From the NCBI RefSeq assembly GCF_009870785.1, contig NZ_WTWX01000005.1:124001-188000 (forward strand): a stretch of 64,000 nucleotides of DNA, written 5' to 3'. Made by a program: the position numbers and the translations under genes. The DNA comes from Paenibacillus sp. An7 (GTDB lineage: Bacteria; Bacillota; Bacilli; Paenibacillales; Paenibacillaceae). The notes below the pieces were generated by a model. The model worked only from the letters and a program-made list of their open reading frames with translations, was not told the DNA's origin and did no database searches. Shown one piece after another: positions 28,581 through 40,876 of the stretch; the first letter of the stretch is position 1, and each line of letters begins with the position of its first letter.

Positions 28581-29384
28581 TTAAGCCCGAACCCCTTTTT
28601 TCCCAAGCATAATGACAACAAGCAATCCAATTAGCAATAATACAATGGTTGCTCCTGGTGCCAGATTCCATATCCCTGCGATCACAAGCCCTGCGATTAC
28701 AGCAATCTCCGAGATGATAACCGATAAAATAATCGAAGTCCGGAAGCTTCTTGCTAGAAGTAAACTAATAGCTACCGGAATTGTTAAGAGAGCAGATACG
28801 AGGAGCGCCCCAACAATTTTAATTGCTGTACTGATAACAAGTGCCGTCATAATGGTAAGCAGCATGTTTAGAATTTTTACAGGAAGGCCGGTAACGGCTG
28901 CTGCATCTTCTTCAAAACTGAGTAGAAAAAACTCCTTGTGAAATAAAGCAACCACCAAAATGACGATCGCAGTCACGACACCAACAACCATAAGATCTGT
29001 ACGATCGAGTGTGTATATGCTGCCGAATAAATAACTCATTACATCCGCGTTGTAACCCCTGCCTAGTGTAAAAAACAAGGAAGCTAGTGCTACCCCGCCT
29101 GACATAATGATTGCAATGGATAATTCCGCGTAACTTTTATAAGCTTTTCGTAATTTCTCAATTCCAAATGATGCAATTACAGCAAAGACAAGCCCTGCTG
29201 CAATCGGATAGACCCCGATCAAGAAACCAAAAGCCACACCTGCAATCGTAACATGAGACAACGTATCTCCAATCATGGAGAGTCTGCGCAGTACTAAGAA
29301 CAAACCAATCAGCGGTGCGGTGACTCCAATAAGAATTCCCCCGACTAATGCCCGCTGAAAAAAATCACTCGTTAATATTTCCAA
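28581..29384 (-). CDS. znuB: Zinc ABC transporter permease
   Basis: This 267-residue permease of the ABC-3 family has about eight helices; RRLSMIGDTLSHVTIAGVAFG is the conserved loop that contacts the ATPase. With ZnuA and ZnuC it imports zinc. It is 21 bases after znuC ends. The metal is assigned from the Zur box and the His-rich binding protein in the same operon. Confidence 0.94.
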   Translation of the reverse strand: MEILTSDFFQRALVGGILIGVTAPLIGLFLVLRRLSMIGDTLSHVTIAGVAFGFLIGVYPIAAGLVFAVIASFGIEKLRKAYKSYAELSIAIIMSGGVALASLFFTLGRGYNADVMSYLFGSIYTLDRTDLMVVGVVTAIVILVVALFHKEFFLLSFEEDAAAVTGLPVKILNMLLTIMTALVISTAIKIVGALLVSALLTIPVAISLLLARSFRTSIILSVIISEIAVIAGLVIAGIWNLAPGATIVLLLIGLLVVIMLGKKGVRA

Positions 29385-29405
29385 TCTTCACGACTCCTTT
29401 GACAC

Positions 29406-30155
29406 CTATAACACCGAATGTTGCAAATCTGTCTGAACACAGTTCTCCAGGTCATGGGAATGACGAACATAAAAATTGATTTTACCGTTCACTTGCTGAG
29501 GTTCGTTTCCAAGGTATCCTTTGATCATTTCAATATCATGCGATACCATCAGGAATGTCATATGATGATGTTTGTGCATGTGAGTAATCAGTTCAAAGAA
29601 ACTTGCCTGTGTCTCAGCATCGATTCCTACTGTAGGTTCATCTAAAATTAGCAGGTCAGGGTGATTGATCAGCGCCCTAGCCAAAAATGCACGCTGCTGC
29701 TGACCTCCGGACAGCTGTCCTATTCTTTTATCCGCCAAATCCTGGATCCGCATCACTTCAAGAGCATCATCACATTGCTGCTTATGCTTTTTCGTCATTT
29801 TGCGGAAAATATGTTTGTTATTATAAAGCCCGGAAAGAACAACTTCCCGAACCGTTGCCGGAAAGAGCGGATTAAAAGCATTCTTCTGCGGTACATATCC
29901 GATGCGTTCCCAGTCCTTAAATTTAGCGATAGATTGACCGAACAAACGGATCTCTCCATCGCCTGGAGGTAACAACCCGACCAGCATGCGCATGAGCGTC
30001 GTTTTTCCCGCTCCGTTTGATCCAATGACACCAACAAAATCTCTTTCCTTCACCGTAAAGTTCAGATTATTAATGACCTGCTGCTCACCGTATGAAAAAC
30101 AGAGATTCTTTATCTCAAGAACCGGATCATGACATATATTATCAGCCTTTTGCAT
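29406..30155 (-). CDS. znuC: Zinc ABC transporter ATPase
   Basis: This 249-residue ABC ATPase has Walker A GSNGAGKTTLMRM, signature LSGGQQQRAFLARAL and Walker B LLILDEPTVGID, with the H-loop in VSHDIEMI. It powers ZnuB. It is the second gene of the znuA-znuC-znuB operon. Confidence 0.95.
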   Translation of the reverse strand: MQKADNICHDPVLEIKNLCFSYGEQQVINNLNFTVKERDFVGVIGSNGAGKTTLMRMLVGLLPPGDGEIRLFGQSIAKFKDWERIGYVPQKNAFNPLFPATVREVVLSGLYNNKHIFRKMTKKHKQQCDDALEVMRIQDLADKRIGQLSGGQQQRAFLARALINHPDLLILDEPTVGIDAETQASFFELITHMHKHHHMTFLMVSHDIEMIKGYLGNEPQQVNGKINFYVRHSHDLENCVQTDLQHSVL

Positions 30156-30213
30156 GGTCTTCCTTCCTTCTTTTTAAGCTAACCTTGATACAGTGGTCAA
30201 GGTTGATCACATT

Positions 30214-31239
30214 CTATTGTAAAGCTGTTACGAGATTTTGCAAATTTTTCTCCATTAGCGTGAAATAATTATCTCCATTCTCCAACTGTTCTTTTGTAAG
30301 TCCCTCTACCGGGTTAAGAACCATGGTTTCTACACCAGCCTCAGATGCAAGAGTTTTTGCCAGTTTATCAGAGACTAACTCTTCAAAGAAAATATAGCGA
30401 ATTCCTTCTTCTTTCACCAGCTTAGCAAGTTTCACAATATCTTGTCCTGTTGGTTCTGCATCAGGGGACAGTCCCATAATGGAATGTTGTGTGAGTCCAT
30501 AGTCACGTGTTAAATATCCAAATGCCTGGTGAGATACCACAATTTCTTTTTGAGATACGTTAGAAAGTTGTTCTGTAAACTTCGCATCCAAATCTTCTAG
30601 TTGTTGTTTAATTTCACCATAACGCTCTTCATATCCCGTCTTATGTTCTGGATCGGCTTCGACAAGACTATTCTTAATATTCTCTGCCATAACAAGCGCG
30701 GACTTTGGACTTACCCATGTATGAGGATCAATGGAACCATGATTATGTCCATCGTCTTCAGGATGTTCGTTTTCGTGTGCATGGTCATCATGTTCTTCGC
30801 CTTCATGTGAATGCTCTTCTTCTTCTGAATCGATTAGATGAATGCCTGCACTTACTTCCACTGCTTTTACATTGGAGTCTTTATCTAGGCCTTTCAGAAA
30901 ATTAGGAACCCATGCTTCGAGGCCCGCACCATTATATAAGAACAAACCAGCTTTGGATGTATTCACAATATCTTGACTTCGTGGTGTCCAGTCATGCGGT
31001 TCAACACCCGTTGGCAGCAGATTAATTACATTAACATCATCCCCGCCGATTGCCTTCGTAAACTCATAAATCGGATAAAAACTAGTGACTACATTAAACT
31101 TGTCCTCTGAAATTTTTCCTTGGGAAGAACTACCCGAATTGCTGCCGCATGCGGATACAATCAACATCATGATACTACATAAAGCAACCGTCATAAAAAG
31201 CCGTGACCTTTTTGCTGAATTCGTAGGCCTGTTTTTCAT
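30214..31239 (-). CDS. znuA: Zinc-binding lipoprotein of the ABC importer
   Basis: This 341-residue cluster A-I solute-binding protein is a lipoprotein: the lipobox is LIVSACGS. A histidine/acid-rich loop (EEEHSHEGEEHDDHAHENEH at about 130-155) is typical for zinc. The conserved DPHTWVSP and SHQAFGYLTRDYGL supply ligands. The ATG at 31239 follows GGAGTGG; an in-frame GTG nine bases upstream overlaps the site. A Zur box lies 44-60 bases upstream. Confidence 0.95.
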   Translation of the reverse strand: MKNRPTNSAKRSRLFMTVALCSIMMLIVSACGSNSGSSSQGKISEDKFNVVTSFYPIYEFTKAIGGDDVNVINLLPTGVEPHDWTPRSQDIVNTSKAGLFLYNGAGLEAWVPNFLKGLDKDSNVKAVEVSAGIHLIDSEEEEHSHEGEEHDDHAHENEHPEDDGHNHGSIDPHTWVSPKSALVMAENIKNSLVEADPEHKTGYEERYGEIKQQLEDLDAKFTEQLSNVSQKEIVVSHQAFGYLTRDYGLTQHSIMGLSPDAEPTGQDIVKLAKLVKEEGIRYIFFEELVSDKLAKTLASEAGVETMVLNPVEGLTKEQLENGDNYFTLMEKNLQNLVTALQ

Positions 31240-31282
31240 TTCATCCACTCCATATTTACATTGTTTTATTCTATGTTTAATC

Positions 31283-31299
31283 GTAATCGTAACGATTAC
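31283..31299 (-). promoter_or_regulatory. Zur operator upstream of znuA
   Basis: GTAATCGT-a-ACGATTAC is a perfect dyad with 8-bp arms, matching the core of the Bacillus Zur box. It lies in the znuA promoter region, and zur itself is 3 kb away. Confidence 0.85.
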
Positions 31300-31354
31300 T
31301 ACTAAATAGTAGTATAGGTATCCGCCTTATGGTTGTCAACACTTTTTCAAATGG

Positions 31355-31385
31355 AAAAAAGCGCCCCCGAAAGAGCGCCTCATCC
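31355..31385 (-). terminator. Terminator-like hairpin after metG
   Basis: GGCGC...GGGGGCGC then TTTTTT on the minus strand, about 90 bases after the metG stop. The stem is short but GC-rich. Confidence 0.6.
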
Positions 31386-31470
31386 ACATATCGTACTTTT
31401 GAAATGACATAAGCCCTTCATCCTACGAGTATGCTCTTTTTCAATTGTTTTATAAGCCTGTATAAAAAGC

Positions 31471-33510
<2,040 letters not shown>

Positions 33511-33545
33511 TCATTCGGCAAAAAATACCAGAAGACAATACAAAA

Positions 33546-33838
33546 AGACCCTCATCCCCTATGGGACGAGAGTCTGTTATTCTCACGTGGTACCACCCAA
33601 ATTCCCTGGATCCTCACAGATCACAGGCTCAACCGGTTATGTTGTGTCATCAACCGGACCCATTAACGCTGGAACACGCCACTCCCTTACCTCTTCCTTT
33701 GAATACAGAAGACAGCTCGAAAGTGGTTCCTCCAGGACCATTTTCCAGTGATCTACAGACCGGTTTGCAGCTTCCCCGGCTCTCTGTACTGCAGATGTTA
33801 ACTGTACTTATCCCTTCATAAGAAACATATGAATTTAT
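33546..33838 (-). ncRNA. T-box leader of metG (methionine)
   Basis: The minus strand carries the T-box sequence TGGGTGGTACCACG at 33585-33598, followed by a terminator hairpin (GACTCTCGTCCC...GGGGATGAGGGTC then TTTTTG, 33546-33575). Stem I has an AGAGAG motif and an apical hairpin. A GAA-A-ATG-GTC context gives ATG (33739-33741) as the likely specifier codon, in agreement with metG. Uncharged tRNA-Met should stabilise the antiterminator and permit transcription. Confidence 0.92.
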
Positions 33839-33842
33839 CAAA

Positions 33843-33872
33843 ATAATACTAAACGCACACAATCCATGTCAA
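33843..33872 (-). promoter_or_regulatory. Promoter of the metG T-box transcript
   Basis: TTGACA (33867-33872) and TATTAT (33843-33848) lie 18 bases apart on the minus strand, just upstream of the T-box leader. Confidence 0.75.
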
Positions 33873-33892
33873 GGTTATCAATGCCTATTAGG

Positions 33893-34144
33893 CTATGATG
33901 TGGAAGAATCCTCACTTCCTTTTTTTGGTGGAACCAAATCCACGCCTCCTGGATGAAAGGGATGACATTTCATAATCCGTTTAGCAGAGAGCAATGAACC
34001 TTTAACCGCACCATGAACTTCGATCGCTTCTAGTGCATAAGCCGAACAAGTCGGATAAAACCGACAACTCGGAGGTTTCAGCGGCGATATAAATTTTCGA
34101 TAAAATGTTACAGGTGCTTTTGCAATTGTACGAGTAACCTTCAT
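33893..34144 (-). CDS. yidD: YidD, membrane protein insertion efficiency factor
   Basis: This 83-residue protein has the YidD core [36 protein letters not shown] and [14 protein letters not shown] with three conserved cysteines. It is thought to help YidC/SpoIIIJ insert membrane proteins. It lies two bases after zur and is therefore likely co-transcribed with it. Confidence 0.93.
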   Translation of the reverse strand: MKVTRTIAKAPVTFYRKFISPLKPPSCRFYPTCSAYALEAIEVHGAVKGSLLSAKRIMKCHPFHPGGVDLVPPKKGSEDSSTS

Positions 34145-34146
34145 TT

Positions 34147-34614
34147 TTACTGACCCTTTGATGTAGCTTGAGTCTGATCTGTCTTAGGCGACACTTTGCC
34201 AGATGCTTGACAGTCTTTACAATAACCAAAGATTTCAAACTTATGCTCCACCACTTGAAATTGATCGGGTGTATCCGTAAGCTGCATTGGACAAAACTCA
34301 ATCGGAAGCGTCTTTTGACACTGAAGGCAGATCAGATGATGATGGTGATGTCCCGAGCTGCAAGAAGCCTTGAATTTCACTCCATCTTCAAAGATGACTT
34401 GTTCAAGTACACCTAGTTCCTGCATGACCCTGAGATTTCGATAAACCGTATCAAAACTGAGCCCGCTGTATGTCCGGCCCATATATTCGTATACATCCTT
34501 TGGTGACAAATAACCTTCTGTTTCAGCAAAAAGTCTAGCGAGCGTCTTTCGTTGATCCGTAATACGAAGTCCTTGGCTAGACATGGCTTCTATAATCTGA
34601 TTCGTTGACAGCAT
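34147..34614 (-). CDS. zur: Zur, zinc uptake repressor (Fur family)
   Basis: This 155-residue Fur-family repressor has a winged helix ([48 protein letters not shown]) and the zinc-site region [20 protein letters not shown], with IEFCPM as in B. subtilis Zur rather than Fur or PerR. A second CxxC (YCKDC) completes the structural zinc site. It probably represses the znuACB operon via the dyad at 31283-31299. Confidence 0.92.
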   Translation of the reverse strand: MLSTNQIIEAMSSQGLRITDQRKTLARLFAETEGYLSPKDVYEYMGRTYSGLSFDTVYRNLRVMQELGVLEQVIFEDGVKFKASCSSGHHHHHLICLQCQKTLPIEFCPMQLTDTPDQFQVVEHKFEIFGYCKDCQASGKVSPKTDQTQATSKGQ

Positions 34615-34720
34615 GACTTTTACCCTCCCGTCATACCAAATCTGTCTATATCTCTATAATGCCTGAAATGGTGTACCACGTCAACGAACATAGAACCCTC
34701 TTTTATCTCTGCAGAAAAAA

Positions 34721-34745
34721 GAACTCTTTATGATCTAAAGAGTCC
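34721..34745 (-). terminator. Terminator after the PKD-domain protein gene
   Basis: GGACTCTTTA-gatca-TAAAGAGTTC then TTTTTT on the minus strand, a stem of about 9-10 bp. Confidence 0.85.
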
Positions 34746-34773
34746 TTTTTCATCCTGCTATTGTATCTAATCC

Positions 34774-37038
34774 TTAATTCTTACTTGGTAATGGTGCTAT
34801 CAACAGGTTAACGGGAAGGCTGCTTGCCGGTGCTGCTGTGAGTAAAATTTCTACTTTCCGTTCATATTCTCCCGTACGATATAATACGGCCTGTTCATTA
34901 GGAGCTCTCACTGCGCCATCTGTATAAAGAGGAGTTATCTCTCCATTTACCATGGCGTAACCCGTATACGTGCCTCCTCTTGGATTAAAGGAAATGAGTG
35001 TATTAGGTGCAACGCGCTCCAGTGTTATTTTATAGAGTACTCCAAAGTTACCGGAATTAGAAGCTTCCACACCGACCATCGGATCTATCCCTGACAGATT
35101 CGGATCATCGTTATTATCCCCAATCACGAGCCGCTCTGGCTTTTCTCCAAGGCGATCGCTGTAAGTAATCTCCCGGGTTGCATTTGGATAGGTGCCCCGA
35201 TTATGCACTCCATCCCGATCAAGAATAGGAAGTCTATAAAGTACCTTAAGCGGATCAAGATTTTCGTCAATAATAACAACGTTATACTCAATCGGATAAT
35301 CACAATACACATCCGATAGTAATGAAATGATCTCATGTTGCTTCATGCTTGTTTTGCTCATATCTGTCAAGATTAGCTTGCTTTCGCCTGGTTTTAATGT
35401 AGTCGCTGTACGTTTTGAATCATCCTGCATCGTGGTAAAGTATCGCTCAACCGCTTTTTTCCCAGCTGCTTGTGCGATTGTGCTTGGTCCAGCAGATCCT
35501 AGATTTTCTGTACGCAGAATCGCTGTTGCAGAATTATGGTTTGTCGCTACAACGTACATTTTTACTTTTTTTCCTGTATTATTCTTATGGTGAATTAAGA
35601 ACCGAGTATTACCTACCGCTATATCTCTATATACGATTCCTTCCTTATACACCGTTTCCGGGCTGTTACTGCGAAGTAATGTGCTTGGATAGTCCGTATA
35701 CGAATAATTCACTTTTGCCCACGTAGGCACAGTAGATCCATCAAAGGAGAATTTCTCTCCGATGGGCGTAAATAACTGATTAAACTCGGTTAACGAATAG
35801 AGCGTTTCATTCGTAATGATAATCGTTTTTTGGTAGGTATTAGTTAATCCTTTATTATCCTTCACTGTCAGGCTGATTGTTTTTGGACCTGGTGTGAAAA
35901 AGGCAAGAGCATTATTATTCCATTCTGTTTTCACAATAGCTTCATCATCTGAACTTTGATCCGTGTACGTAATGAGTTCGCCCATTTTATATTCTTCTTT
36001 ATCCGTTACAAACAAAGCTACTGGCGGCTGATTAGGACGCAGGACATTGACTGTAAGTGAATAGGGGTCACTCCAAGAACCACTAGAGTCTTGTACATAG
36101 TATTTGATCGTATATCTTCCTGGAGCATCAAATACGTCTTTTTTTCCTTCCCAACGTTCATTTATGATGGACAGACCTTTTGGAGAAAACCCATCTGCCT
36201 TGTATGTAACAGCTTGTCCTGCATACACTTCAGAAGGTGATATGCTGAAGCTCGCAATTGGTTTTGTAGATAAATTCATAACAATGCTTTTATTAACTAC
36301 ACTATACTTGATCCCAAGTGCTGCTGTGATCGCTGTTAGAGGCACCATAAAGGTATTTTGAGTCTGATAGGAGGTTCCTTTCATTGTTTTTGAAACTCCG
36401 TTGACCTTATATTTATTGCTGTTCGTTTTGAACTTCAGTTCATTATCCCCTTGAATGATACTCGTTTCTTTTGTGGTGTTGTTATATGAAACCCGGAATC
36501 CGACCCGGTCAACCAACGCACGAATCGGTACATAAGATACACCGCTTTTCACTTGCATCGGCTGCGGCGCATAATAAGTAACACCATCTTGGACCATTTT
36601 TTTACTATTATAATAGAGGATCAACTGACTGCTGTTGCTTAGCGGCTGTACCTCTGGAATTTCAGGAACTTCTGGAACCACTGGATTTTCTTCTGTTTGA
36701 ACAGGAGTCTTCTGATCCTCTGGATTTGATGTAACCTCTTCTACAGTTCCTGTAACCGTTCCTTCTGTGATAACCGTAGTTTCTGTGCCGGCCTCTTCTG
36801 TGGCTGCTTCTTTTGTTCCACTGATCGTATCTTCTTTTTGTTCTGTTACACTTGACCCATCCGTTTTCCCTTCCGCTTTCACTTCTTTGTTAGCTGTTGC
36901 TTCAAGCTGTGATTCTTCCTGAATAATCGAACTTGAAACAGGTTCATCCATGCTCATTTCTGCGCTTGCCGTGTATGCTGGTACCACTTGTGAAAATAGA
37001 GCTAATATGGTGAGCAGCGTTAATTTCTTGAATTTCAT
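34774..37038 (-). CDS. Secreted protein with copper-amine-oxidase N-domain and PKD-like domains
   Basis: This 754-residue protein has a signal peptide (LTLLTILALFSQVVPAYTASA), a Thr/Glu/Val/Pro-rich linker at about 27-130, and a copper-amine-oxidase N-terminal-like domain at about 140-256 (VPIRALVDRVGFRVSYN; MVPLTAITAALGIKY). Two PKD-like domains at about 258-408 (PGRYTIKYYVQDSSGSWSDPY; PGPKTISLTVKDNKGLTN) follow. The C-terminal 340 residues have no recognised family and no obvious catalytic motif. It is probably a cell-surface or extracellular scaffold. It has its own terminator; the 357 bases upstream hold two terminators (37145-37190 and 37341-37380) and no clear gene. Confidence 0.8.
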   Translation of the reverse strand: MKFKKLTLLTILALFSQVVPAYTASAEMSMDEPVSSSIIQEESQLEATANKEVKAEGKTDGSSVTEQKEDTISGTKEAATEEAGTETTVITEGTVTGTVEEVTSNPEDQKTPVQTEENPVVPEVPEIPEVQPLSNSSQLILYYNSKKMVQDGVTYYAPQPMQVKSGVSYVPIRALVDRVGFRVSYNNTTKETSIIQGDNELKFKTNSNKYKVNGVSKTMKGTSYQTQNTFMVPLTAITAALGIKYSVVNKSIVMNLSTKPIASFSISPSEVYAGQAVTYKADGFSPKGLSIINERWEGKKDVFDAPGRYTIKYYVQDSSGSWSDPYSLTVNVLRPNQPPVALFVTDKEEYKMGELITYTDQSSDDEAIVKTEWNNNALAFFTPGPKTISLTVKDNKGLTNTYQKTIIITNETLYSLTEFNQLFTPIGEKFSFDGSTVPTWAKVNYSYTDYPSTLLRSNSPETVYKEGIVYRDIAVGNTRFLIHHKNNTGKKVKMYVVATNHNSATAILRTENLGSAGPSTIAQAAGKKAVERYFTTMQDDSKRTATTLKPGESKLILTDMSKTSMKQHEIISLLSDVYCDYPIEYNVVIIDENLDPLKVLYRLPILDRDGVHNRGTYPNATREITYSDRLGEKPERLVIGDNNDDPNLSGIDPMVGVEASNSGNFGVLYKITLERVAPNTLISFNPRGGTYTGYAMVNGEITPLYTDGAVRAPNEQAVLYRTGEYERKVEILLTAAPASSLPVNLLIAPLPSKN

Positions 37039-37144
37039 TCTCCGACTCCCTCTGTATCTATTTTGTATATATTCCTTATCATGTCATTCTATTAGACGCA
37101 CCTAGTCCTGAAAAGTTGCTCTTTACTTTAAGGGAAACAACAAA

Positions 37145-37190
37145 AAACAGCATTCTTTGACAGTTAACTGGCATCAAAGAAATGCTGTTT
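37145..37190 (-). terminator. Orphan terminator downstream of the pflA terminator
   Basis: AAACAGCATTtCTTTGA pairs with TCAAAGAATGCTGTTT around a loop holding the palindrome CAGTTAACTG; TTTTTT-G follows on the minus strand. No known gene ends between it and the pflA terminator at 37341. Confidence 0.75.
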
Positions 37191-37340
37191 ATACACTTTT
37201 AGTTACGATTTCCTAGTCAGTACGGAAGCTTGATGTGCAGAAATTCGGGGAAGCAGCAGATAGTCCATCCCTTTTTGTTAAGGTTGAAATATACTAAAGA
37301 TGAGGTTTACAACTTGAGAAATAAAATCTTCGATTAACAA

Positions 37341-37380
37341 AAAGAGACCTCCCTACTCTAATGGTAGAGAGATCTCTTTA
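37341..37380 (-). terminator. Terminator of pflB-pflA
   Basis: AAAGAGAtCTCtCTAC pairs with GTAGgGAGgTCTCTTT and is followed by TTG on the minus strand, 15 bases after the pflA stop. Confidence 0.8.
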
Positions 37381-37395
37381 ACTAAATTTCAAGTG

Positions 37396-38148
37396 TTAGT
37401 AAGAAAAACGAAGATTCTGTGATTCCGTACGTCCTTCTTCAATAATGCGGTATGCACGGTCTACTTCTTCCTGTGTTGGAGATGGTACGCCTTCGAGCGG
37501 GTACTCTTTGCCTAGAAGTTCCCATTTATAAATACCCATTTGGTGATAAGGCAGAATCTCGAACTTTTCAACGCCTTCCAGTGTCCCGATAAATCGTCCC
37601 AAGTTACGTAGATCTTCTTCATCATCATGAATACCAGGTACATATACATGTCTAATCCACATCTTCTTACCATGATCTGATAACCAGCGAGCTGTCTCCA
37701 GCATCCGTTCATTGGATTTTCCAGTCAGCACTTTATGCTTTTCATCATTGAAATGTTTTAAATCAAGAAGAACTAAATCCGTTGCATTAATTAATTCTTC
37801 TATACGGTTCATATCATTGAATCCATTGCTATCAAGTGTGGTATGAAGGTTCCAACGTTTTTTCACTTCTTGAAAAAGGCTTGCTACAAAGCCAGCTTGA
37901 AGTGTTGGTTCACCACCAGAGACCGTCAGACCGCCACCAGAACTTTTATAGTAATTCAAGTAAGGCTCAATTTCACTTAGAACTTCTTCCAGTGTCATTG
38001 TCTTCCCGCCGTCAAGTGCCCACGTATCCGGGTTATGACAATACTGACATTTAAGATGACAGCCTTGCATAAAGAGCACAAAGCGGATGCCTGGCCCATC
38101 GACAGTGCCGAAAGTTTCCAATGAATGAATATGTCCTTTTATCATCAT
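37396..38148 (-). CDS. pflA: Pyruvate formate-lyase activating enzyme
   Basis: This 250-residue radical SAM enzyme puts the glycyl radical on PflB. The cluster motif is CHLKCQYC, preceded by GTVDGPGIRFVLFMQG and followed by HNPDTW. SAM-contact GGGLTVSGGEPTLQ is present. The ATG at 38148 was chosen because AAGG stands eight bases upstream and it gives the family-typical MMIKGHIHS start; the longer frame from 38184 has no site. It follows pflB by 44 bases. Confidence 0.97.
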   Translation of the reverse strand: MMIKGHIHSLETFGTVDGPGIRFVLFMQGCHLKCQYCHNPDTWALDGGKTMTLEEVLSEIEPYLNYYKSSGGGLTVSGGEPTLQAGFVASLFQEVKKRWNLHTTLDSNGFNDMNRIEELINATDLVLLDLKHFNDEKHKVLTGKSNERMLETARWLSDHGKKMWIRHVYVPGIHDDEEDLRNLGRFIGTLEGVEKFEILPYHQMGIYKWELLGKEYPLEGVPSPTQEEVDRAYRIIEEGRTESQNLRFSY

Positions 38149-38192
38149 TTCATCATCCTTCCACGCACCCGCTTGTGCGTTCATATTTTTAC

Positions 38193-40454
38193 TTACATAC
38201 TGCCGTGGAACGTACGGTTAATAACATCAAGTTGCTGCTCTTTCGTCAGTTTGATGAAGTTAACCGCATAACCGGATACACGAACTGTAAGCTGCGGATA
38301 ATCTTCTGGATGTTCCATTGCGTCAATCAATTGTTCGCGGTTAAATACGTTAACGTTCAAGTGATGCGCGCCACTTCCAAAGTAACCGTCCATCATGGAA
38401 GTCAGGTTTGTTTTTTGGATTTCTTCTTCTTTACCCAGTGCTTTTGGAACAATAGAGAACGTGTTAGAGATTCCATCTAAGCTGTGCTCATATGGCAGTT
38501 TCGCTACGGAGCTAAGACTTGCCAGCGCACCTTTTTTATCACGTCCATGCATTGGGTTTGCACCAGGTGCAAACGGTTCGCCTGCTTTACGTCCATCTGG
38601 TGTAGTTCCTGTTTTCTTACCGTATACAACGTTAGAAGTAATGGTAAGAATGGATTGCGTAGGCATCGCATTACGATAAGCTTTGTGCTTACGAATCATC
38701 GTCATGAACGATTCAACCAGTTCAACAGCGATTTGGTCTACACGATCATCGTTGTTACCGTAGCAAGGGAAGTCGCCTTCGATTTCAAAATCAACAGCAA
38801 TACCGCGCTCGTCACGGATTGGACGAACTTTAGCGTACTTAATTGCGCTGAGGGAGTCAGCAGCAACCGAAAGTCCAGCGATACCGCAAGCCATCGTGCG
38901 CAGAATGTCGCGATCATGCAGTGCCATTTCAATACGCTCGTAGCTGTATTTATCATGCATATAGTGAATCACATTTAGTGTGTTCATGTAAAGTTTTGCC
39001 AGCCATTCCATCATTGGTTTGAAGCGTTTCATGACTTCGTCATAGTTCAATACTTCAGATGTAATAGCAGGATACTCAGGGCCAACTTGCATACCCAGTT
39101 TTTCATCCACACCGCCGTTGATTGCATACAGAAGTGCTTTTGCTAAGTTTGCACGTGCGCCGAAGAACTGCATTTGTTTACCGATACGCATTGCGGATAC
39201 GCAGCATGCAATACCATAATCGTCCCCGTAGATTGGACGCATCAGATCATCATTTTCATATTGAATGGAACTTGTTTCAATCGAAACTTTCGCACAGTAC
39301 TTTTTAAATCCTTCTGGTAATTGTTCAGACCAAAGTACAGTTAAGTTTGGCTCTGGAGCTGCACCAAGGTTATACAACGTATGAAGGAAGCGGAAGCTGT
39401 TTTTCGTTACACGAGTTTTTCCGTCCATACCCATACCGCCGATGGATTCAGTAACCCATGTTGGGTCTCCACTGAACAGTTCGTTGTAGTCTGGTGTACG
39501 CAGGAATTTAACAATTCTGAGTTTCATTACAAAATGGTCTACAAGCTCTTGAGCTTCTTGCTCAGTAAGAGTTCCTTCTTCCAGGTCACGCTCAATGTAG
39601 ATATCAAGGAAGGAAGATACACGACCAAGAGACATTGCCGCACCATTTTGTTCTTTAATTGCTGCAAGGTAAGCGAAGTATACCCATTGGAAAGCTTCTT
39701 TCGCATTACGTGCTGGGCCGGAGATATCAAAACCGTGCATGTCACCCAGTTGTTTTAGTTCTTGCAGTGCGCGAATTTGTTCTGAAAGTTCTTCACGAAG
39801 ACGGATGATATCTTCATCAATCACATCAACTTCAAGTTCATTCAGTTCTCTCTTTTTATCTTGAATCAGGAAATCCACACCGTAAAGTGCTGCTCTGCGG
39901 TAGTCACCAATGATACGACCGCGGCCATAAGCATCTGGCAAACCTGTGATAATCCCTGCTTTACGCGCATTTCTCATATCTTGCGTATAAGCATCAAATA
40001 CCCCTTGGTTATGTGTTTTACGGATGGTCGTAAACATATCAATAATTTCTTGCGGAAGTTCAAAGCCGTATGCTTTACAAGCGTCTACCATCATGCGAAT
40101 GCCGCCGAAAGGTTGGATAGAACGTTTGAATGGAGCATCCGTTTGAACCCCTACAATTTGTTCTTTCTCTTTATCAAGATAGCCTGGTTTGTGAGAAACG
40201 ATAGTAGAAGGTGTATTAACATCTACATCGAGAACTCCACCATTTTCTCTTTCTTTTTTGGTAAGATCCATTACGATCTCCCAAAGTGCTTTTGTATTTT
40301 CAGTTGCCCCTGCCAGGAAACTTTCATTTCCTTCATAAGGTTTCAAGTTTTTTTGTAGAAAGTCATTTACATTTACTTCTTTTGTCCATTTGCCTTTTTG
40401 AAAGTTTCTCCAACCGGACTGTACACTTTGCACTTCTTTTTCGGTTACCGCCAT
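38193..40454 (-). CDS. pflB: Formate acetyltransferase (pyruvate formate-lyase)
   Basis: This 753-residue glycyl radical enzyme turns pyruvate and CoA into acetyl-CoA and formate without oxygen. The catalytic adjacent cysteines are in [14 protein letters not shown] and the glycyl radical site is RVSGYAVNF near the C-terminus. GGAGGG precedes the ATG. A long leader of about 220 bases separates it from an FNR-type promoter. Confidence 0.98.
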   Translation of the reverse strand: MAVTEKEVQSVQSGWRNFQKGKWTKEVNVNDFLQKNLKPYEGNESFLAGATENTKALWEIVMDLTKKERENGGVLDVDVNTPSTIVSHKPGYLDKEKEQIVGVQTDAPFKRSIQPFGGIRMMVDACKAYGFELPQEIIDMFTTIRKTHNQGVFDAYTQDMRNARKAGIITGLPDAYGRGRIIGDYRRAALYGVDFLIQDKKRELNELEVDVIDEDIIRLREELSEQIRALQELKQLGDMHGFDISGPARNAKEAFQWVYFAYLAAIKEQNGAAMSLGRVSSFLDIYIERDLEEGTLTEQEAQELVDHFVMKLRIVKFLRTPDYNELFSGDPTWVTESIGGMGMDGKTRVTKNSFRFLHTLYNLGAAPEPNLTVLWSEQLPEGFKKYCAKVSIETSSIQYENDDLMRPIYGDDYGIACCVSAMRIGKQMQFFGARANLAKALLYAINGGVDEKLGMQVGPEYPAITSEVLNYDEVMKRFKPMMEWLAKLYMNTLNVIHYMHDKYSYERIEMALHDRDILRTMACGIAGLSVAADSLSAIKYAKVRPIRDERGIAVDFEIEGDFPCYGNNDDRVDQIAVELVESFMTMIRKHKAYRNAMPTQSILTITSNVVYGKKTGTTPDGRKAGEPFAPGANPMHGRDKKGALASLSSVAKLPYEHSLDGISNTFSIVPKALGKEEEIQKTNLTSMMDGYFGSGAHHLNVNVFNREQLIDAMEHPEDYPQLTVRVSGYAVNFIKLTKEQQLDVINRTFHGSM

Positions 40455-40683
40455 GGTAATCCCTCCAATAACTTTTGGTTTAATCTGGACTCATTGAGAG
40501 GACAAGGCGTGAAGGAAGGGCCTGGTCCGAACAAAATCCATGAAAGCTGTACTCCTACTAACTGTAAAACTGTTTCTACAGCTGTCACACTATGTGACTA
40601 TTTTCACTTCCTTGTTAGTTATAACCCCTTCTCTTCACTTTTCAAGGGAAGCGACTGTTTCATGGAACTGCTTTACACCTTGA

Positions 40684-40726
40684 ATTATAGAACATATCTC
40701 ACACCTACTCTGTGACATAAATCACA
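40684..40726 (-). promoter_or_regulatory. FNR-activated promoter of pflB
   Basis: TGTGACATAAATCACA (40711-40726) is a perfect TGTGA-N6-TCACA box. The -10 TATAAT lies at 40684-40689 on the minus strand, so the box centre falls near -41.5, the classic activator position. In the 422-base gap between adhE and pflB nothing else codes; the leader carries a reversed TCACATAGTGTGA dyad near 40585-40598. Confidence 0.85.
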
Positions 40727-40824
40727 TAGTTTAAACTGTTATTCTATTTTTATTTCTCTGTTATAGTCGGTCGGTAGATCGGTAATAAACATAAAATTCA
40801 TCTCCTTCCTCCCTTTTATAAAAA

Positions 40825-40866
40825 AGCCGAGCTAACCAGGATTATCCCCTCTCAGCTTGGCTATTT
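40825..40866 (-). terminator. Terminator of adhE
   Basis: AGCCaAGCTGAGAGG pairs with CCT..AGCTcGGCT, then TTTTTT on the minus strand. Confidence 0.85.
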
Positions 40867-40876
40867 TTATCATTAC

